A stretch of DNA of 64,000 bases from Fulvivirga sp. M361 (GCF_007097395.1 NZ_VKDC01000005.1:1-64000), one strand, 5' to 3'; positions 1 through 9,583 are shown, counted from the stretch's first letter. Numbers and translations: made by a program. The notes: generated by a model from the sequence alone, not told the origin.

Positions 1-85
1 CCAACGCAAACTCCTTTTTGCTCTTGCCCGATAGCAGCCACTCTTCGTAATGCTCTTGCATCTTTGAAGCGTCGTGTCTTTTCAT
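1..85 (-). mobile_element. IS66-type accessory ORF, 5' end only
   Basis: The first 28 codons of a minus-strand reading frame start with ATG at 83-85 and run off the left edge. The peptide begins MKRHDASKMQEHYEEWLLSG and continues with KSKKEFAL. This is the style of the small helix-turn-helix accessory protein (orf1) of IS66-family elements in Bacteroidota ('...W..SGQSKKAF...'). Only the N-terminus is visible, so family assignment is tentative. It sits directly against the truncated hydrolase downstream, which fits an insertion into that gene. Terminal inverted repeats could not be defined from one end. Confidence 0.5.
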
Positions 86-121
86 CACGCAAGATTACAG
101 GGTTTAGGCCAACTTTGAAAT

Positions 122-790
122 ATGCGGTTCTTCGGATGGATACGTTTGTCTGAACACATTTCAGTTAAAGCTGATTTCCAGGTGCCAGATGATCTCTATC
201 CCTGGGTTTGGAACCCTGAAACAGGAGAAAAGATGCTTTACCCAACCAGTGGAGGCAGAAGTGAACTTGATTTAGCACTTCCCCGGGCTACTTCAATAGT
301 AATTGTTTTTGAAAGTAGCTCAATAGGAGAAAAATTTCAACCATTCGATTTCAAAAGGGAAGGAAAAGAATTATCAGGAGTATGGAAATTGCAACTTAAT
401 CATATCAACGGGGAGACAGAGCAAATAAAATTAGAAACTTTAACCGACCTGATCGAAAATAGCAAGACCAGGGATTTTGCCGGCGAGGTTATTTATGAAA
501 AAACGCTAACCATTGACTCAAACAAATACCAATACCTCAATTTAGGAGATGTTCAAGGCATTTCAGAGCTTACTATAAATGGAGAGCACATTGGAACCAA
601 ATGGTATGGTGCACATATTTTTAATATTAAAAAGGCGCTGAAAGAAGGAGAAAACAAGCTTACCATCAAATTGACAACTATCACCGGTAATTATCTTAAA
701 AGCCTGTCAGATAATAAGGTGGCACAAAATTGGACCCGACATCAGAAATATAATTCCATGGGAATTATCGGACCTGTCACAGTTATTTAA
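122..790 (+). pseudogene. 3' fragment of a glycoside hydrolase (GH106/GH2-like C-terminal beta-sandwich)
   Basis: The frame is open from just after a TGA at 116-118 to a TAA at 790, so the ATG at 122 is probably not a native start. Residues about 15-65 (ending in a WNPETGE-type strand, then SELDLALPRATSIVIVF) resemble the region just after the catalytic domain of GH106/GH2-like enzymes. Residues about 105-220 (FAGEVIYEKTLTI, LNLGDVQGISELTINGEHIG, LKEGENKLTIKL) look like the terminal galactose-binding-like sandwich. The catalytic barrel and signal peptide are absent. The IS66-type ORF begins about 35 bp upstream, so the simplest reading is a hydrolase split by an insertion. A plant- or algal-polysaccharide substrate is an inference from family only. 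Confidence 0.65.
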
Positions 791-887
791 GATGGGTTTT
801 AATGGCTGGCTTACATAAAAAAGGCATGGTAAACTGTCGAATATTAGTAGACTTCAATCACGGACTGAAATCCGGTCAAATGCCTAC

Positions 888-1670
888 TCATTCATAATGC
901 TTTCCATCCAGCCACCTTTTGAAAGCGGGAGATTTGGCCTTACTTATAATAACCTCTTCATTAAATGCCGGGTTCAGCTCTACTTTTAGCCGCTTGTTGA
1001 AGTACAAATGTATGGCCTGAATTGCATCGAGGTGTACCATTAATTGACGGTTAAGTCTAAAGAACACGGTAGGGTCAAGATTGCCTTCCAATTCTTCCAG
1101 GGTGTAATCGATCAGATATTGTCCACCGTCGTATTTCTGAAGCAGTACCATCTCATTGGTAGTATAAAAATAGGCGATCTCTTCTGTTCTAACTTTGAGC
1201 AGTTGGTCATTGTATTTCACCAGGAACCTGTCCTTATACTGTTTTTTCCCATCTTGCCTGAAGTTTTCAATTAAATCCTGCATACGAAAAAACTGGTCTT
1301 GAAGAGAAAAATCGGGGCGTAAGGTCTTATATTTTTCTATCGCAGTGCGCAGTTCCACCTGCTTGATAGGTTTCAGCAAATAATCCATTCCATTCAGCTT
1401 AAAGGCCCTGATGGCATATTGATCAAAAGAGGTGGTAAAAATGACAGGGGTCTTAATGCTGTTTTTTTCCAGTACTTCAAAGACCAATCCATCTGAAAGT
1501 TGTATGTCAGAGAAAATAAGATCGGGCATGGGATGGGTTTCAAACCATTGATTTGCTGCCGTGACAGAGCCGAGGATGGCTACCACATCAGATTCGGGAG
1601 CTACCAGTTCAACCAATTCCTGTAATCGCTCAGCAGCGGGATATTCGTCTTCAATGATCACGGTGCGCAT
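888..1670 (-). CDS. LytTR-family response regulator
   Basis: A 260-residue DNA-binding response regulator. Residues 1-120 are a receiver domain: acidic pocket E7/D8, phospho-acceptor D55 in FSDIQLSDG, T80 in the IFTTSF strand and K100 in DYLLKPI. Residues about 150-255 form a LytTR DNA-binding domain (FLVKYNDQLLKVRTEEIAYFY, FFRLNRQLMVHLDAI). Such regulators bind imperfect direct repeats in promoters. It lies 12 bp downstream of a LytS-type sensor kinase gene in the same orientation, so the two should be one operon and a cognate pair. The signal sensed and the targets are unknown. Confidence 0.9.
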   Translation of the reverse strand: MRTVIIEDEYPAAERLQELVELVAPESDVVAILGSVTAANQWFETHPMPDLIFSDIQLSDGLVFEVLEKNSIKTPVIFTTSFDQYAIRAFKLNGMDYLLKPIKQVELRTAIEKYKTLRPDFSLQDQFFRMQDLIENFRQDGKKQYKDRFLVKYNDQLLKVRTEEIAYFYTTNEMVLLQKYDGGQYLIDYTLEELEGNLDPTVFFRLNRQLMVHLDAIQAIHLYFNKRLKVELNPAFNEEVIISKAKSPAFKRWLDGKHYE

Positions 1671-1682
1671 ATTTGTAAGTAG

Positions 1683-2783
1683 TTAGGGTGTTAAGGTAGA
1701 GACATCGGGTAATGGTGCAGGAAAAGCATCCCTATGAACAAAAGGCACTTTTACGGTAAAAGAATCTTCGGACTCTATTACCTGCAGAGGTTTACCGGTG
1801 GCCATTATACAGCGACGCTTGAGGTTTTTTAACCCCATACCCGTAGAAGGTTCTAATACAGATTTAGCCCTTTTGTTATTGGTGATCACCAAATGATCCG
1901 GGGTATCAGTCACCACGATCACCAAAGGGTTACCCGGAGAAATGGCGTTATGTTTAATTGCATTTTCAAGCATTAACTGGAGCGCGTATGGTGGTAGTTG
2001 CACATCATCATCCTTAGTGTTCAACATCACTTTATAAGCCAGATCGTCTCGAAACCTGCTTTTATTTAATGAAATATAAGCTTGTGCAAAGGTGAGTTCT
2101 TCCTTCAAAGAAATGAGATGTCTGGCACGGTGCTCCAACAAGTACCTGTAAACGTCAGCCAGTTGCTCTAAATAGGTGATAGCTTTCTTATTTTTCAGAT
2201 CAATTAATGAGGAGAGTGTATTCAAACTGTTAAAAAGGAAATGTGGGTTAAGCTGGTCCCGCAAAGCGGATAGTTGTGCATCTACCAGTGCCAGCTGTAT
2301 TTCTGACTTTTCCCTTGCCAGTTTTTCTGCCTTGGTAAGGTGTACTTTCCATCCCTGATAAAAATCAACCCCCTCATAAACAGCGATAATAAGATAGCTT
2401 ACAAGAAGGCCGTATAAGAAATTGTCTTTGAATACACGGAATGAAATAGAAGGCATAACTTCAAAAAACCTAAAACCACCTAAGAATAACAGGCAAAATA
2501 GTAAGATAAATAAAGTGCAACTCAGCATCTGCCAAACTAACCGTCGAATGGTGAATTCAAACCCGGGTAGTCTTTTATTCCAAAAAGAACCTACATATCG
2601 ATTACCTTCCCAAAGGATATAAATATATCCCATGGCAATCCAGGGCTCCCAATCAACAAAATCCGGATTCCAGTTCTGCAAACTCTTCTCATCCCGAAAA
2701 AGCAGGTATAATAACGGGATAAAGAACCATTGAGGGATGCGCTCACGCACATAGGAAATAATATACTTCAGTTTTGGTGTCAT
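1683..2783 (-). CDS. LytS-type sensor histidine kinase
   Basis: A 366-residue membrane kinase of the His_kinase (PF06580) type. The N-terminal half has about four hydrophobic segments (around residues 17-30, 47-60, 85-103 and 122-138) and no separate periplasmic sensor. A coiled linker (150-175) leads to the H-box LRDQLNPHFLFNSLNTLSSL with H181 as the predicted phosphorylation site. The ATPase domain shows NAIKHN (N box) and GMGLKNLKRR (G box). ATG start at 2781-2783. It is transcribed first, followed 12 bp later by the LytTR regulator that it presumably phosphorylates. Confidence 0.9.
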   Translation of the reverse strand: MTPKLKYIISYVRERIPQWFFIPLLYLLFRDEKSLQNWNPDFVDWEPWIAMGYIYILWEGNRYVGSFWNKRLPGFEFTIRRLVWQMLSCTLFILLFCLLFLGGFRFFEVMPSISFRVFKDNFLYGLLVSYLIIAVYEGVDFYQGWKVHLTKAEKLAREKSEIQLALVDAQLSALRDQLNPHFLFNSLNTLSSLIDLKNKKAITYLEQLADVYRYLLEHRARHLISLKEELTFAQAYISLNKSRFRDDLAYKVMLNTKDDDVQLPPYALQLMLENAIKHNAISPGNPLVIVVTDTPDHLVITNNKRAKSVLEPSTGMGLKNLKRRCIMATGKPLQVIESEDSFTVKVPFVHRDAFPAPLPDVSTLTP

Positions 2784-2848
2784 AAACCGACCGTCTTTGG
2801 TTATTGAAGTTAGCTCCGGCGGCTTTGGGAACCAACATTAAGGCTGGC

Positions 2849-2900
2849 TAATTGACCCCATTTGAGCTTGAAGAAGTCCCAAAGAGGTTTTAACTGACCC
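2849..2900. repeat. Two degenerate TAAYTGACCC repeats, possible IS21-type end remnant
   Basis: TAATTGACCCC near 2850 and TAACTGACCC at 2891-2900 are near-copies about 41 bp apart, separated by a stretch with AAGAAGTCCC. Read on the minus strand they give GGGTCAGTTA and GGGGTCAATTA, reminiscent of the repeated ends of IS21-family elements in Bacteroidota. No transposase remains nearby. The rest of 2784-3091 holds no gene that I can support. Confidence 0.25.
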
Positions 2901-3091
2901 ACCTTTGTTTCTACCCTTATCATACTTTTGAATTCCAGCTTGTTACAACCATTTCTCCTTGGTTTAGGCCCTCTTCACCCCATGTTTGGCCCCGGCTCGG
3001 TACCATCAGCTTTCTACGTACAGTTGTACTCTCCAAATTTGGCACATCAAACAACAAAAAACATATCAAACTCAATCATTTACATCTACTA

Positions 3092-4180
3092 ATGTATTAT
3101 TATATAAAAATCATATATACGACCATCTTACTTGGCTTTTCCTTTTGTATTCATGCTCAAACGGATTCTACCAAACAATATAATTGGGAAATAATTCCTT
3201 TGATCAGTGTAAGCCCTGAAGTAGGTTTGTTATTAGGGGTCAATCCTATATTCAACTTCAAGACAACCCCTGAAGACACACTATTACGCTCTTCTTTTCT
3301 CAGTCCGCAGGTGTTTGGTACGTTCCGCGAACAATATGGCATACAAATACCAGGCAACCTGTTTTTTAAACAAAACGACTATTCGCTTGACCTGATGATC
3401 AGCGGTGTTAACAGTGAATGGAGGTATTATGGAACAGGCAATAATGTGGACCTTGATAAATACGACAGATACCGCTTCCGGGCACTCTCCATCGATATAG
3501 CATTGCTGCGAAAAGTAATGAAGAACGTGTACGCAGGCGCCGGTTACCGGTTCAATCACCAGGACATTTTCACTCCTCCGGAAGGAGGTATTCTGGAGAC
3601 GGACAGGCCGGTGGGCTACAGGGGTTTTACTGCGTCAGCGCCGGCACTGCTGTTAAGGTGGGAAAGCCGTGACAACATTTTAAATGCCTATCGGGGCACC
3701 TTTCTTAATTTGCGAGGAGAATTACACAGGAACGCCACCGGAAGCACCCACTCTTTTGAAGTTCTAACCGTAGATTTTCGTCATTATATACCCCTTTCAA
3801 AACGGCCTTATCATGTATTGGCCTTTCAACTGCTACACCAGGCCACCTTTGGGCGTGTTCCTTTTGCAGAGCTAGGTATGCAGGGGGGAAGTGCCATACA
3901 AAGAGGCTATTTTGCAGGAGCCTATCGTGACCGGTATTCATTGGCGTTTCAAATGGAATACCGTCAGATGCTGGGGGGAAAATTGGGAGCTGTATTCTTT
4001 GTCAGCACTGGAAATGTAATGCCGGCATATGACCGGTTAGACCTGAACGAAACTACATTTGCCGCTGGCATTGGATTGAGGTTTGCGTTGATCTCACAAA
4101 ATCGGATTAACCTCCGGTACGATCATGCTTTCGGAAATAACAGCCAAGGGCAGTATTTCGGGATTGGCGAAGCTTTCTGA
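3092..4180 (+). CDS. BamA/TamA-type outer-membrane beta-barrel protein (surface antigen D15 domain)
   Basis: A 362-residue protein with an N-terminal signal sequence (MYYYIKIIYTTILLGFSFCIHAQ) followed by alternating amphipathic strands rich in aromatic residues. The C-terminal half resembles the Omp85 barrel: SRDNILNAYRGTFLNLRGELH, FRHYIPLS, FAELGMQGGSAIQRGY and a terminal INLRYDHAFG strand. No POTRA repeats are visible, so it is a short barrel-only member, perhaps a self-standing transporter or porin rather than an insertase. It is monocistronic between the kinase and DUF983 genes. Its function is not deducible further. Confidence 0.8.
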   Translation: MYYYIKIIYTTILLGFSFCIHAQTDSTKQYNWEIIPLISVSPEVGLLLGVNPIFNFKTTPEDTLLRSSFLSPQVFGTFREQYGIQIPGNLFFKQNDYSLDLMISGVNSEWRYYGTGNNVDLDKYDRYRFRALSIDIALLRKVMKNVYAGAGYRFNHQDIFTPPEGGILETDRPVGYRGFTASAPALLLRWESRDNILNAYRGTFLNLRGELHRNATGSTHSFEVLTVDFRHYIPLSKRPYHVLAFQLLHQATFGRVPFAELGMQGGSAIQRGYFAGAYRDRYSLAFQMEYRQMLGGKLGAVFFVSTGNVMPAYDRLDLNETTFAAGIGLRFALISQNRINLRYDHAFGNNSQGQYFGIGEAF

Positions 4181-4328
4181 ATAATTAATGAAACGGCAGT
4201 AACCAGTCATGCAAGCACATTGGACCTTATCTTCATGCGACATTTTTTTAGCGAATGCCCCATACAGGAAGTAATCTTCCCTTTCAATCTAAGAGATACT
4301 GGCTGAGGTTATTATTAAATACCATCGA

Positions 4329-4715
4329 TCATTCCTGAAATATGTTCTTGCTGTCCTTCTCAAATCGTACAAATATGCTGATCCACAAAACTCTGGACCA
4401 TCTGAAAGTCAAAGGCAGAAGTCCCACTACCACCAAAATGATCGCTACCATCATTTCCAATGCACCGACTTCATCAAAGAATATATAGGACAGCATCCAG
4501 ACCCCCAAAAAGTAGGCCGCACTGAACCCGTAACTAATGAACATAGCGCCAAAATAATACCCGGGTTCCGGTTCAAAGGTCTGCCCGCAACAGGGACAGT
4601 TTTTATTCATATCCATGAACTTTTTAGGGTGATATAATGTGCCCCTGGCAAACATTCTGCCCTCACGGCATCGGGGACATCTAACGGTTAATATACTTTG
4701 CAGCAAGGAATTCAT
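4329..4715 (-). CDS. DUF983 domain-containing membrane protein
   Basis: About 128 residues from the ATG at 4713-4715; a longer in-frame extension to 4775 has no family resemblance, so the inner start is preferred. Two CxxC pairs (C13/C16 in RCPRCREGR and C40/C43 in NCPCCGQTFE) suggest a zinc ribbon. They are followed by the hallmark EPEPGYYFGAMFISYGFS and two hydrophobic segments (about 56-78 and 83-105). DUF983 proteins are common small inner-membrane proteins of unknown role. The gene lies just downstream of the AraC regulator on the same strand. Confidence 0.85.
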   Translation of the reverse strand: MNSLLQSILTVRCPRCREGRMFARGTLYHPKKFMDMNKNCPCCGQTFEPEPGYYFGAMFISYGFSAAYFLGVWMLSYIFFDEVGALEMMVAIILVVVGLLPLTFRWSRVLWISIFVRFEKDSKNIFQE

Positions 4716-4783
4716 AATGCGCTTATCAATGGTATCCACAAAGAAACGTAACCGATAAAAGCAAAACTGAGACAAATCATCCT

Positions 4784-5677
4784 TTATATAGCACGATTTA
4801 GTGTTTGCTTAAACTGTTCCGGGTTTTCGCCTACATGCTTTTTAAAAAAACGAATGAAATAGGAAGCGGAAGAGAATTTTAATTGTTCGGAAACCTGGCT
4901 TACCGTTAGATCTGAATGTGCAAACAGACGCTTTGCCTCTAATATTAATCGGTCGGATATGAGATTAGTTAACGTTTGCCCCACATGCTTCTTGCATATA
5001 CTATTTAAATAGGAAGGGGATATATGCAACAGGTCCGCATATTCGTTGGGTTTCTTCAGTTCAATGTAGTACTGATCGATCAACTGTTCCAGCTTTCTTA
5101 ACTTTTGCGTAGACGCATTGGCAAACCTCTCCTGACCGTCCTTTGGGTAATACCGGGCCAACTTCAATAGAAGAAGATCCAGGTAACTTCTCAAAATTCG
5201 CAAATCGATAGCCCTGTCCGATTTTCTAAATTCTTCATGCATCTCCGTGACTATAAAATCAATGGCATGCAATTCGGAAGGTAATTGGATCAAAGGATTG
5301 GCATTTAGCGTATGAAAAAAAGGAAATTCGATCAGGTTATTACAGTTCAGGTTCATTTGATAAAATTCCCGAAGAAAAAAAATAATGTATCCATCTGTAT
5401 CCGGTTCCAAACGCCATGAATGCACCTGGCCCGGGGTCATTAGAAAAAAACTTCCCGGTTTTACCGAATAATTTCTAAAGTCAATATTATGGGTTCCGCC
5501 TCCACTAGTAACATACAAAAGCAGGTAAAAATCATGGTTATGGGGTCGGCTGACAAATTTGTGTTTTGCAAGATGCGGCTTGAACTGTTCAATGTAAAAT
5601 GAGTTGTTGGTTGCCTTCAGGCTAAAACTGTCCAGTTTATAGAGAGGTGGAAGGTCTGAGGAGAACGATTTTTTCAT
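4784..5677 (-). CDS. AraC-family transcriptional regulator with cupin-like sensor domain
   Basis: 297 residues from the ATG at 5675-5677; the GTG two codons upstream is an alternative start. Residues about 25-140 form an AraC-type cupin ligand-binding fold (RPHNHDFYLLLYVTSG, PGSFFLMTPGQVHSW). The C-terminal 100 residues carry the double helix-turn-helix: YADLLHISPSYLNSICKKHVG and the conserved second helix region SASYFIRFFKKHVGENPEQFK. Position next to the glycosidase and sulfatase genes suggests a sugar-responsive activator of that locus, but this is inferred from context only. Confidence 0.9.
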   Translation of the reverse strand: MKKSFSSDLPPLYKLDSFSLKATNNSFYIEQFKPHLAKHKFVSRPHNHDFYLLLYVTSGGGTHNIDFRNYSVKPGSFFLMTPGQVHSWRLEPDTDGYIIFFLREFYQMNLNCNNLIEFPFFHTLNANPLIQLPSELHAIDFIVTEMHEEFRKSDRAIDLRILRSYLDLLLLKLARYYPKDGQERFANASTQKLRKLEQLIDQYYIELKKPNEYADLLHISPSYLNSICKKHVGQTLTNLISDRLILEAKRLFAHSDLTVSQVSEQLKFSSASYFIRFFKKHVGENPEQFKQTLNRAI

Positions 5678-5978
5678 ATACACTATGCTTACTTCCGGAA
5701 TGGATATTTAACGTTAATCTAACTGGAATAAAAACAAAAGATAGTATTCAATGAAGTAAGAAGATCCCTTTTCAAGAAGTTGTTTTACTCATTTCACCTT
5801 TATCGAGCCCATTGAGATGTCATGCCGCAAATCCAGTTCAACATACCTAATGAACAACTAAAAGTTATAAAGAGGCAAAAAGGGTAATCAAAACATCACC
5901 TTTATAGTAGTCGAGGTGTCATCAGCAAATATGAAGCTGAAAAGAGAATAACATTGATCTTACGACAAATATTTCGCC
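5678..5978. other. Intergenic stretch, about 300 bp, nothing certain
   Basis: AT-rich DNA between the ends of the AraC and glycosidase transcription units (both minus strand). A 21-codon plus-strand frame starting at the ATG near 5820 was seen but has no support. It must contain the AraC promoter; no clear -33/-7 pair could be assigned by eye. Confidence 0.4.
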
Positions 5979-7757
5979 TTATTTTTTATTCACCAGTACA
6001 ACCCAGTCAGATTGCGGACTATGAGGCGGCGTTCCCAAAGCATGCTTATCTCCACCTTTAAGGGTTTTGATCTCCCCTTTTTGAAGTGCTCCTCCCTTTC
6101 GGGGATCGTACCAGCTTACCGAGTATTTACCATTGATCCCGGTAAGGTCCAGTGTGGTTTCACCCCCGGATTTCAGATATATAACATAAGTGTTACCGGG
6201 ATACGTAAGGCAATAAGCATCCCCATAGGAAAGCAGACTGTTGTTAGGAGTCATCTGTGCTAAAGGAAGTTTTTGGAAGAACTCTGTAGCATAGGAAGTC
6301 ATTCTCCAGATGCGGTCACGACTGTGCCAGTCTTCACAACTCAAGTCACTATGAGGGTATTTATATCCAAAGTAATGTTCTACTCCCGAACCTCCCGCCA
6401 TGAGGTTGCCCCAGATCACCTCGCGTCGCACAGTATCCTGCTGGTCCGGATAATCATCAGGTAACACACCTCTTTGAGCAGGGCCAATCTCATCTACCCA
6501 TATTACCCAGGGGCGCCCGGATTCTATAGATCTTTTGCGCCACTTCCTGGTCGTTTCGTAAGCCCACTCCAGCTTGTGTACCTGGAAAGATACCCCTTGT
6601 AACGGACTTTTACTCCCTAGCAGAGGAGCCATAGTGTTCTCGTGGTCTTCCAGCGAGGGTAACGTGTGGATCACAACAGGGTTTCCATAGGGTTCATGTT
6701 GTACCATATAGTCGATCATTTCCTTTCTAAGCTTATCGGTTTGACCGATAGGGCTCCATTTAGCAATCCCGTTTTCTTCTCCCATATTCCATACTATACC
6801 CGGGTGGTGCGCAAAGCGTGCCATCAGTTCTCTGTAGTAAAGCTTGCGTTGAATGCCCGTTTGCCCTATGTCCAGCAAGCATTCATTTTCCGTTTCCTGT
6901 GTGATCACGTGCTTTACAAGTCCTAACTTATCCAGATGAGTAAATACAATCTCCCACTGGTCAAGTTTGCTCACATCAAACCGGTAACGCTCATGTTCAT
7001 CAGTCCAGGGCCATACGTTTTTACCATCTCCCATAACGTTCATAGTCAGGAAATAAACCGCATTGATACCTGTGGAAGCTAAGTAGTTAAGCGCTCCAAC
7101 AATATTTTTACCCTTTCCACCTTTCCAGGTAGGGTCTCCGGGTTTCCATTCCATGGCGTGGGGTTCAAAACGATGTTTCAACGGTGTATCGTCAAATTCA
7201 TAGTACCCAAGCAAATCTTCGGGGCTGTTGGCTCCCCCTTTGATAAACAACTCATCAGTACCGGTGAATTTAAAGTAAGGGCCGTTGTTATATGCCAGAC
7301 GGCCTTTATATCGTAAGTCCCGCCCTTTTTTATCCGTTTTTTGGATAGAGAGCGATCCACTGGTTCCGTCCGGATTCATGGGTATTCCAGCATTTGGGTC
7401 ATCACTAATAGAAATATTCTTACCCTTTCTAAAAGATACCTTATAATGCCATTCCCCGGCCGAAGGAGCTGCAAAACGTGCCTGCCATTTGTTCCCTGAA
7501 CGACTGCCGGTTTCAGCTGCATTGCCATCCGCTGCATAGTACCCGGGTACAGTGAGTTGCGTATCCTCTTTCGTAAAAGTCACCTGTAGCCTGTAATTCA
7601 GAAATGGATTTAGCGTATCGTACTCACTGGTTTCCGGCCCATCTAAGGTTAACGTAACTGAATGCCAGGTTTTAAGCTCTCCGGTGATTTGCTGTGCAGA
7701 CACAGCGTACATCGACATCGGCCCGATAAAAAGAGCCAGGTAAAGAATTCTATGCAT
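5979..7757 (-). CDS. DUF5060 domain-containing glycoside hydrolase
   Basis: A 592-residue secreted enzyme (signal peptide ending near VSAQQ, residues 1-22). Residues about 25-115 form the DUF5060 beta-sandwich (WHSVTLTLDGP, RLQVTFT, AGEWHYKVSF). The central (beta/alpha)8-like region holds two candidate catalytic acids: E327/E328 in VWNMGEENG and E423 in VIWVDEIGPAQ, spaced as expected for a retaining two-glutamate mechanism. The C-terminal 90 residues (YVIYLKSGGETTLDLTG, SVSWYDPRKGG, VVLVNKK) resemble the collagen-binding-like sandwich that often closes these enzymes. It is transcribed in the same direction as the sulfatase upstream, separated by 293 bp. The substrate is probably a plant or algal polysaccharide, with moderate confidence. 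Confidence 0.85.
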   Translation of the reverse strand: MHRILYLALFIGPMSMYAVSAQQITGELKTWHSVTLTLDGPETSEYDTLNPFLNYRLQVTFTKEDTQLTVPGYYAADGNAAETGSRSGNKWQARFAAPSAGEWHYKVSFRKGKNISISDDPNAGIPMNPDGTSGSLSIQKTDKKGRDLRYKGRLAYNNGPYFKFTGTDELFIKGGANSPEDLLGYYEFDDTPLKHRFEPHAMEWKPGDPTWKGGKGKNIVGALNYLASTGINAVYFLTMNVMGDGKNVWPWTDEHERYRFDVSKLDQWEIVFTHLDKLGLVKHVITQETENECLLDIGQTGIQRKLYYRELMARFAHHPGIVWNMGEENGIAKWSPIGQTDKLRKEMIDYMVQHEPYGNPVVIHTLPSLEDHENTMAPLLGSKSPLQGVSFQVHKLEWAYETTRKWRKRSIESGRPWVIWVDEIGPAQRGVLPDDYPDQQDTVRREVIWGNLMAGGSGVEHYFGYKYPHSDLSCEDWHSRDRIWRMTSYATEFFQKLPLAQMTPNNSLLSYGDAYCLTYPGNTYVIYLKSGGETTLDLTGINGKYSVSWYDPRKGGALQKGEIKTLKGGDKHALGTPPHSPQSDWVVLVNKK

Positions 7758-8050
7758 ATCCGTAATTTAGATCAAAAGATAAGATAGCAAATTGATTTAA
7801 CAGATTGAAAAGGTTTGCCCAGGGTATAAAGTATTGTATTATTCCATCAGGCTTCATACTCACCACTTTACTTTCCTAAAGTTACTGAAGGCTTACTTCT
7901 TTCCAGTACAAAATCTGATCGTTACATCAACCTTTCGGACCAGATTGAAGGGTATATCATTATTCAATACCGGCGTGATGATATCCGGCTTGTCCATGTT
8001 CAAACTTTACAAATACCTGATACATGTGTCTTACCTTCTGGCCATTTGTA

Positions 8051-9583
8051 TCATTTTTCACGCGTGGGAGCGCTTAATATCTTGTTTAGATGCTCTTCCA
8101 TCTCTTTTACCAACGCTACATTTTCTTCAGCGATGTTATTTGTTTCTCCCGGATCTTTTTCCAGGTCGAATAACATCGGAATTGTACTAAAACCAGGATC
8201 TACAAATTTATTTTTGAGCCATCCGGGTATTTCATCTCGTTGTTTTGGTTGAATGTATTTGTACTTATCTTTCCTGAGTCCGTAAGCATAAGCCTGTTCA
8301 AAAAGCACTTTCCTACCTTCTTGCTCTTTCCCCAGCCAGGCATCCAAATGATCTTCACTGTCAGGTGCATCTCCCTTATTTAATTTTTCACCTACCAGGC
8401 GGGCCAAAGATGCATACAAATCAACTTGTGAAAGAAGGGCATGGCTGGTCCCCGGCCTGATTTCTCCGGGCCATGAAACAATGGTTGGCATCCGGGTCCC
8501 TGCTTCGTAAATGGAATATTTAGAACCCCTGTAAGGTCCGCCTGGTGTATGCCTTCCTACCAGTTCACGGGCGTAATCCAGATAGCCATCGTCAAGTATC
8601 GGACCATTATCACTGGTAAAGATCACTATGGTATTGTCTTCTATAGCCAGACTCTTTAATTTATTAGTTATCTCACCCACACACCAGTCCATTTGGGCTA
8701 TAACGTCCCCCCTGGGGCCCATAGTACTGGTTTCAATGAACCTGACGTTTGCAATGCGTGGCTGGTGAATATCATGTAAAGAAAAGAAAAGGAAAAAAGG
8801 CTGCTGTTTGCTGGCCTCAATAAAGCGGACTGCCTTTTCTGAAAGTACAAATGGAATTTTTTCGTCTACCCACAGAGCGCTTTCCCCTCCTTTCATATAG
8901 CCTATCCTGCTGATTCCATTGGTCACTGCGCCAAGGTGTTGACCGTCCGCATATTGCTTTAATAATTCCGGGTGGTCCCGGCCCAAAGGGTAGCCATTAT
9001 CAACAGGCGTTTTGTAATTGACTGAAATGGGGTCTTCAGTATCTAATCCGACCACCTTTTGATCTTCCAAAAAAACGGTAGGCACCCGGTCTCCCGTCGC
9101 CGGGATCAAAAAGCTGTAGTCAAAGCCCACCTCTTTTGGGCCCGGCTCTACTCTACCATTCCAATCCGTATTTCCATCGCCAAGACCCAAATGCCATTTG
9201 CCCACTACCCCAGTTGTATACCCTGCATCTTTCAACATATCCGGAAGTGTGCGCATTTCCGTGTCAATGATGAGCGGAGCATTCCCGTTTAAAATTCCGG
9301 CCCGGTTCCTAAAGGCATAACTTCCTGTAATAAGAGAATATCGGGAAGGTGTACAGGTAGCGGCAGAAGCATGGGCATCGGTAAAATTGATCCCATTGGA
9401 AGCCAACTTATCTACGTAGGGGGTTTTTACTCCTATTGCCCCATTAACCCCTATGTCACCATATCCCAGATCATCCACATAAATAATGATAATGTTAGGG
9501 TAGGTTTTTTGAGCTTTTGAATGGGTATAAAAGCAGAAAGTTATCAATGCAACCAGATAGAGAAATTGTCTTGTCCTTTTCAT
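8051..9583 (-). CDS. S1-family sulfatase (arylsulfatase-like), secreted
   Basis: 510 residues with a signal peptide (cleavage near THSKAQ, residue 25). The formylglycine signature C77-T-P-S-R81 lies in AATCTPSRYSLITG, marking the cysteine that an anaerobic- or FGE-type maturase would oxidise. Metal-binding acids are D37/D38 (YVDDLGYGD) and the later FTSDNGP motif; GVVGKWHLG is the usual substrate/phosphate loop. The C-terminal part (DKYKYI, LFDLEKDPGETNNIAEE) is typical of S1 sulfatases. With the neighbouring glycosidase it suggests breakdown of a sulfated polysaccharide, though no SusC/SusD pair is present in the window. Confidence 0.93.
   Translation of the reverse strand: MKRTRQFLYLVALITFCFYTHSKAQKTYPNIIIIYVDDLGYGDIGVNGAIGVKTPYVDKLASNGINFTDAHASAATCTPSRYSLITGSYAFRNRAGILNGNAPLIIDTEMRTLPDMLKDAGYTTGVVGKWHLGLGDGNTDWNGRVEPGPKEVGFDYSFLIPATGDRVPTVFLEDQKVVGLDTEDPISVNYKTPVDNGYPLGRDHPELLKQYADGQHLGAVTNGISRIGYMKGGESALWVDEKIPFVLSEKAVRFIEASKQQPFFLFFSLHDIHQPRIANVRFIETSTMGPRGDVIAQMDWCVGEITNKLKSLAIEDNTIVIFTSDNGPILDDGYLDYARELVGRHTPGGPYRGSKYSIYEAGTRMPTIVSWPGEIRPGTSHALLSQVDLYASLARLVGEKLNKGDAPDSEDHLDAWLGKEQEGRKVLFEQAYAYGLRKDKYKYIQPKQRDEIPGWLKNKFVDPGFSTIPMLFDLEKDPGETNNIAEENVALVKEMEEHLNKILSAPTREK

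Noticed and set aside
4255-4285. Short GGAAG-TAAT-CTTCC hairpin as a terminator between convergent genes.
   Set aside because: A five-base stem without a T-run is too weak to call.
7834-8252. Two plus-strand ORFs over the end of the sulfatase gene and the gap before it.
   Set aside because: They are antisense to the sulfatase coding sequence and have no domain-like pattern. A 34-codon minus-strand ORF near 7900-8000 was also too short to support.
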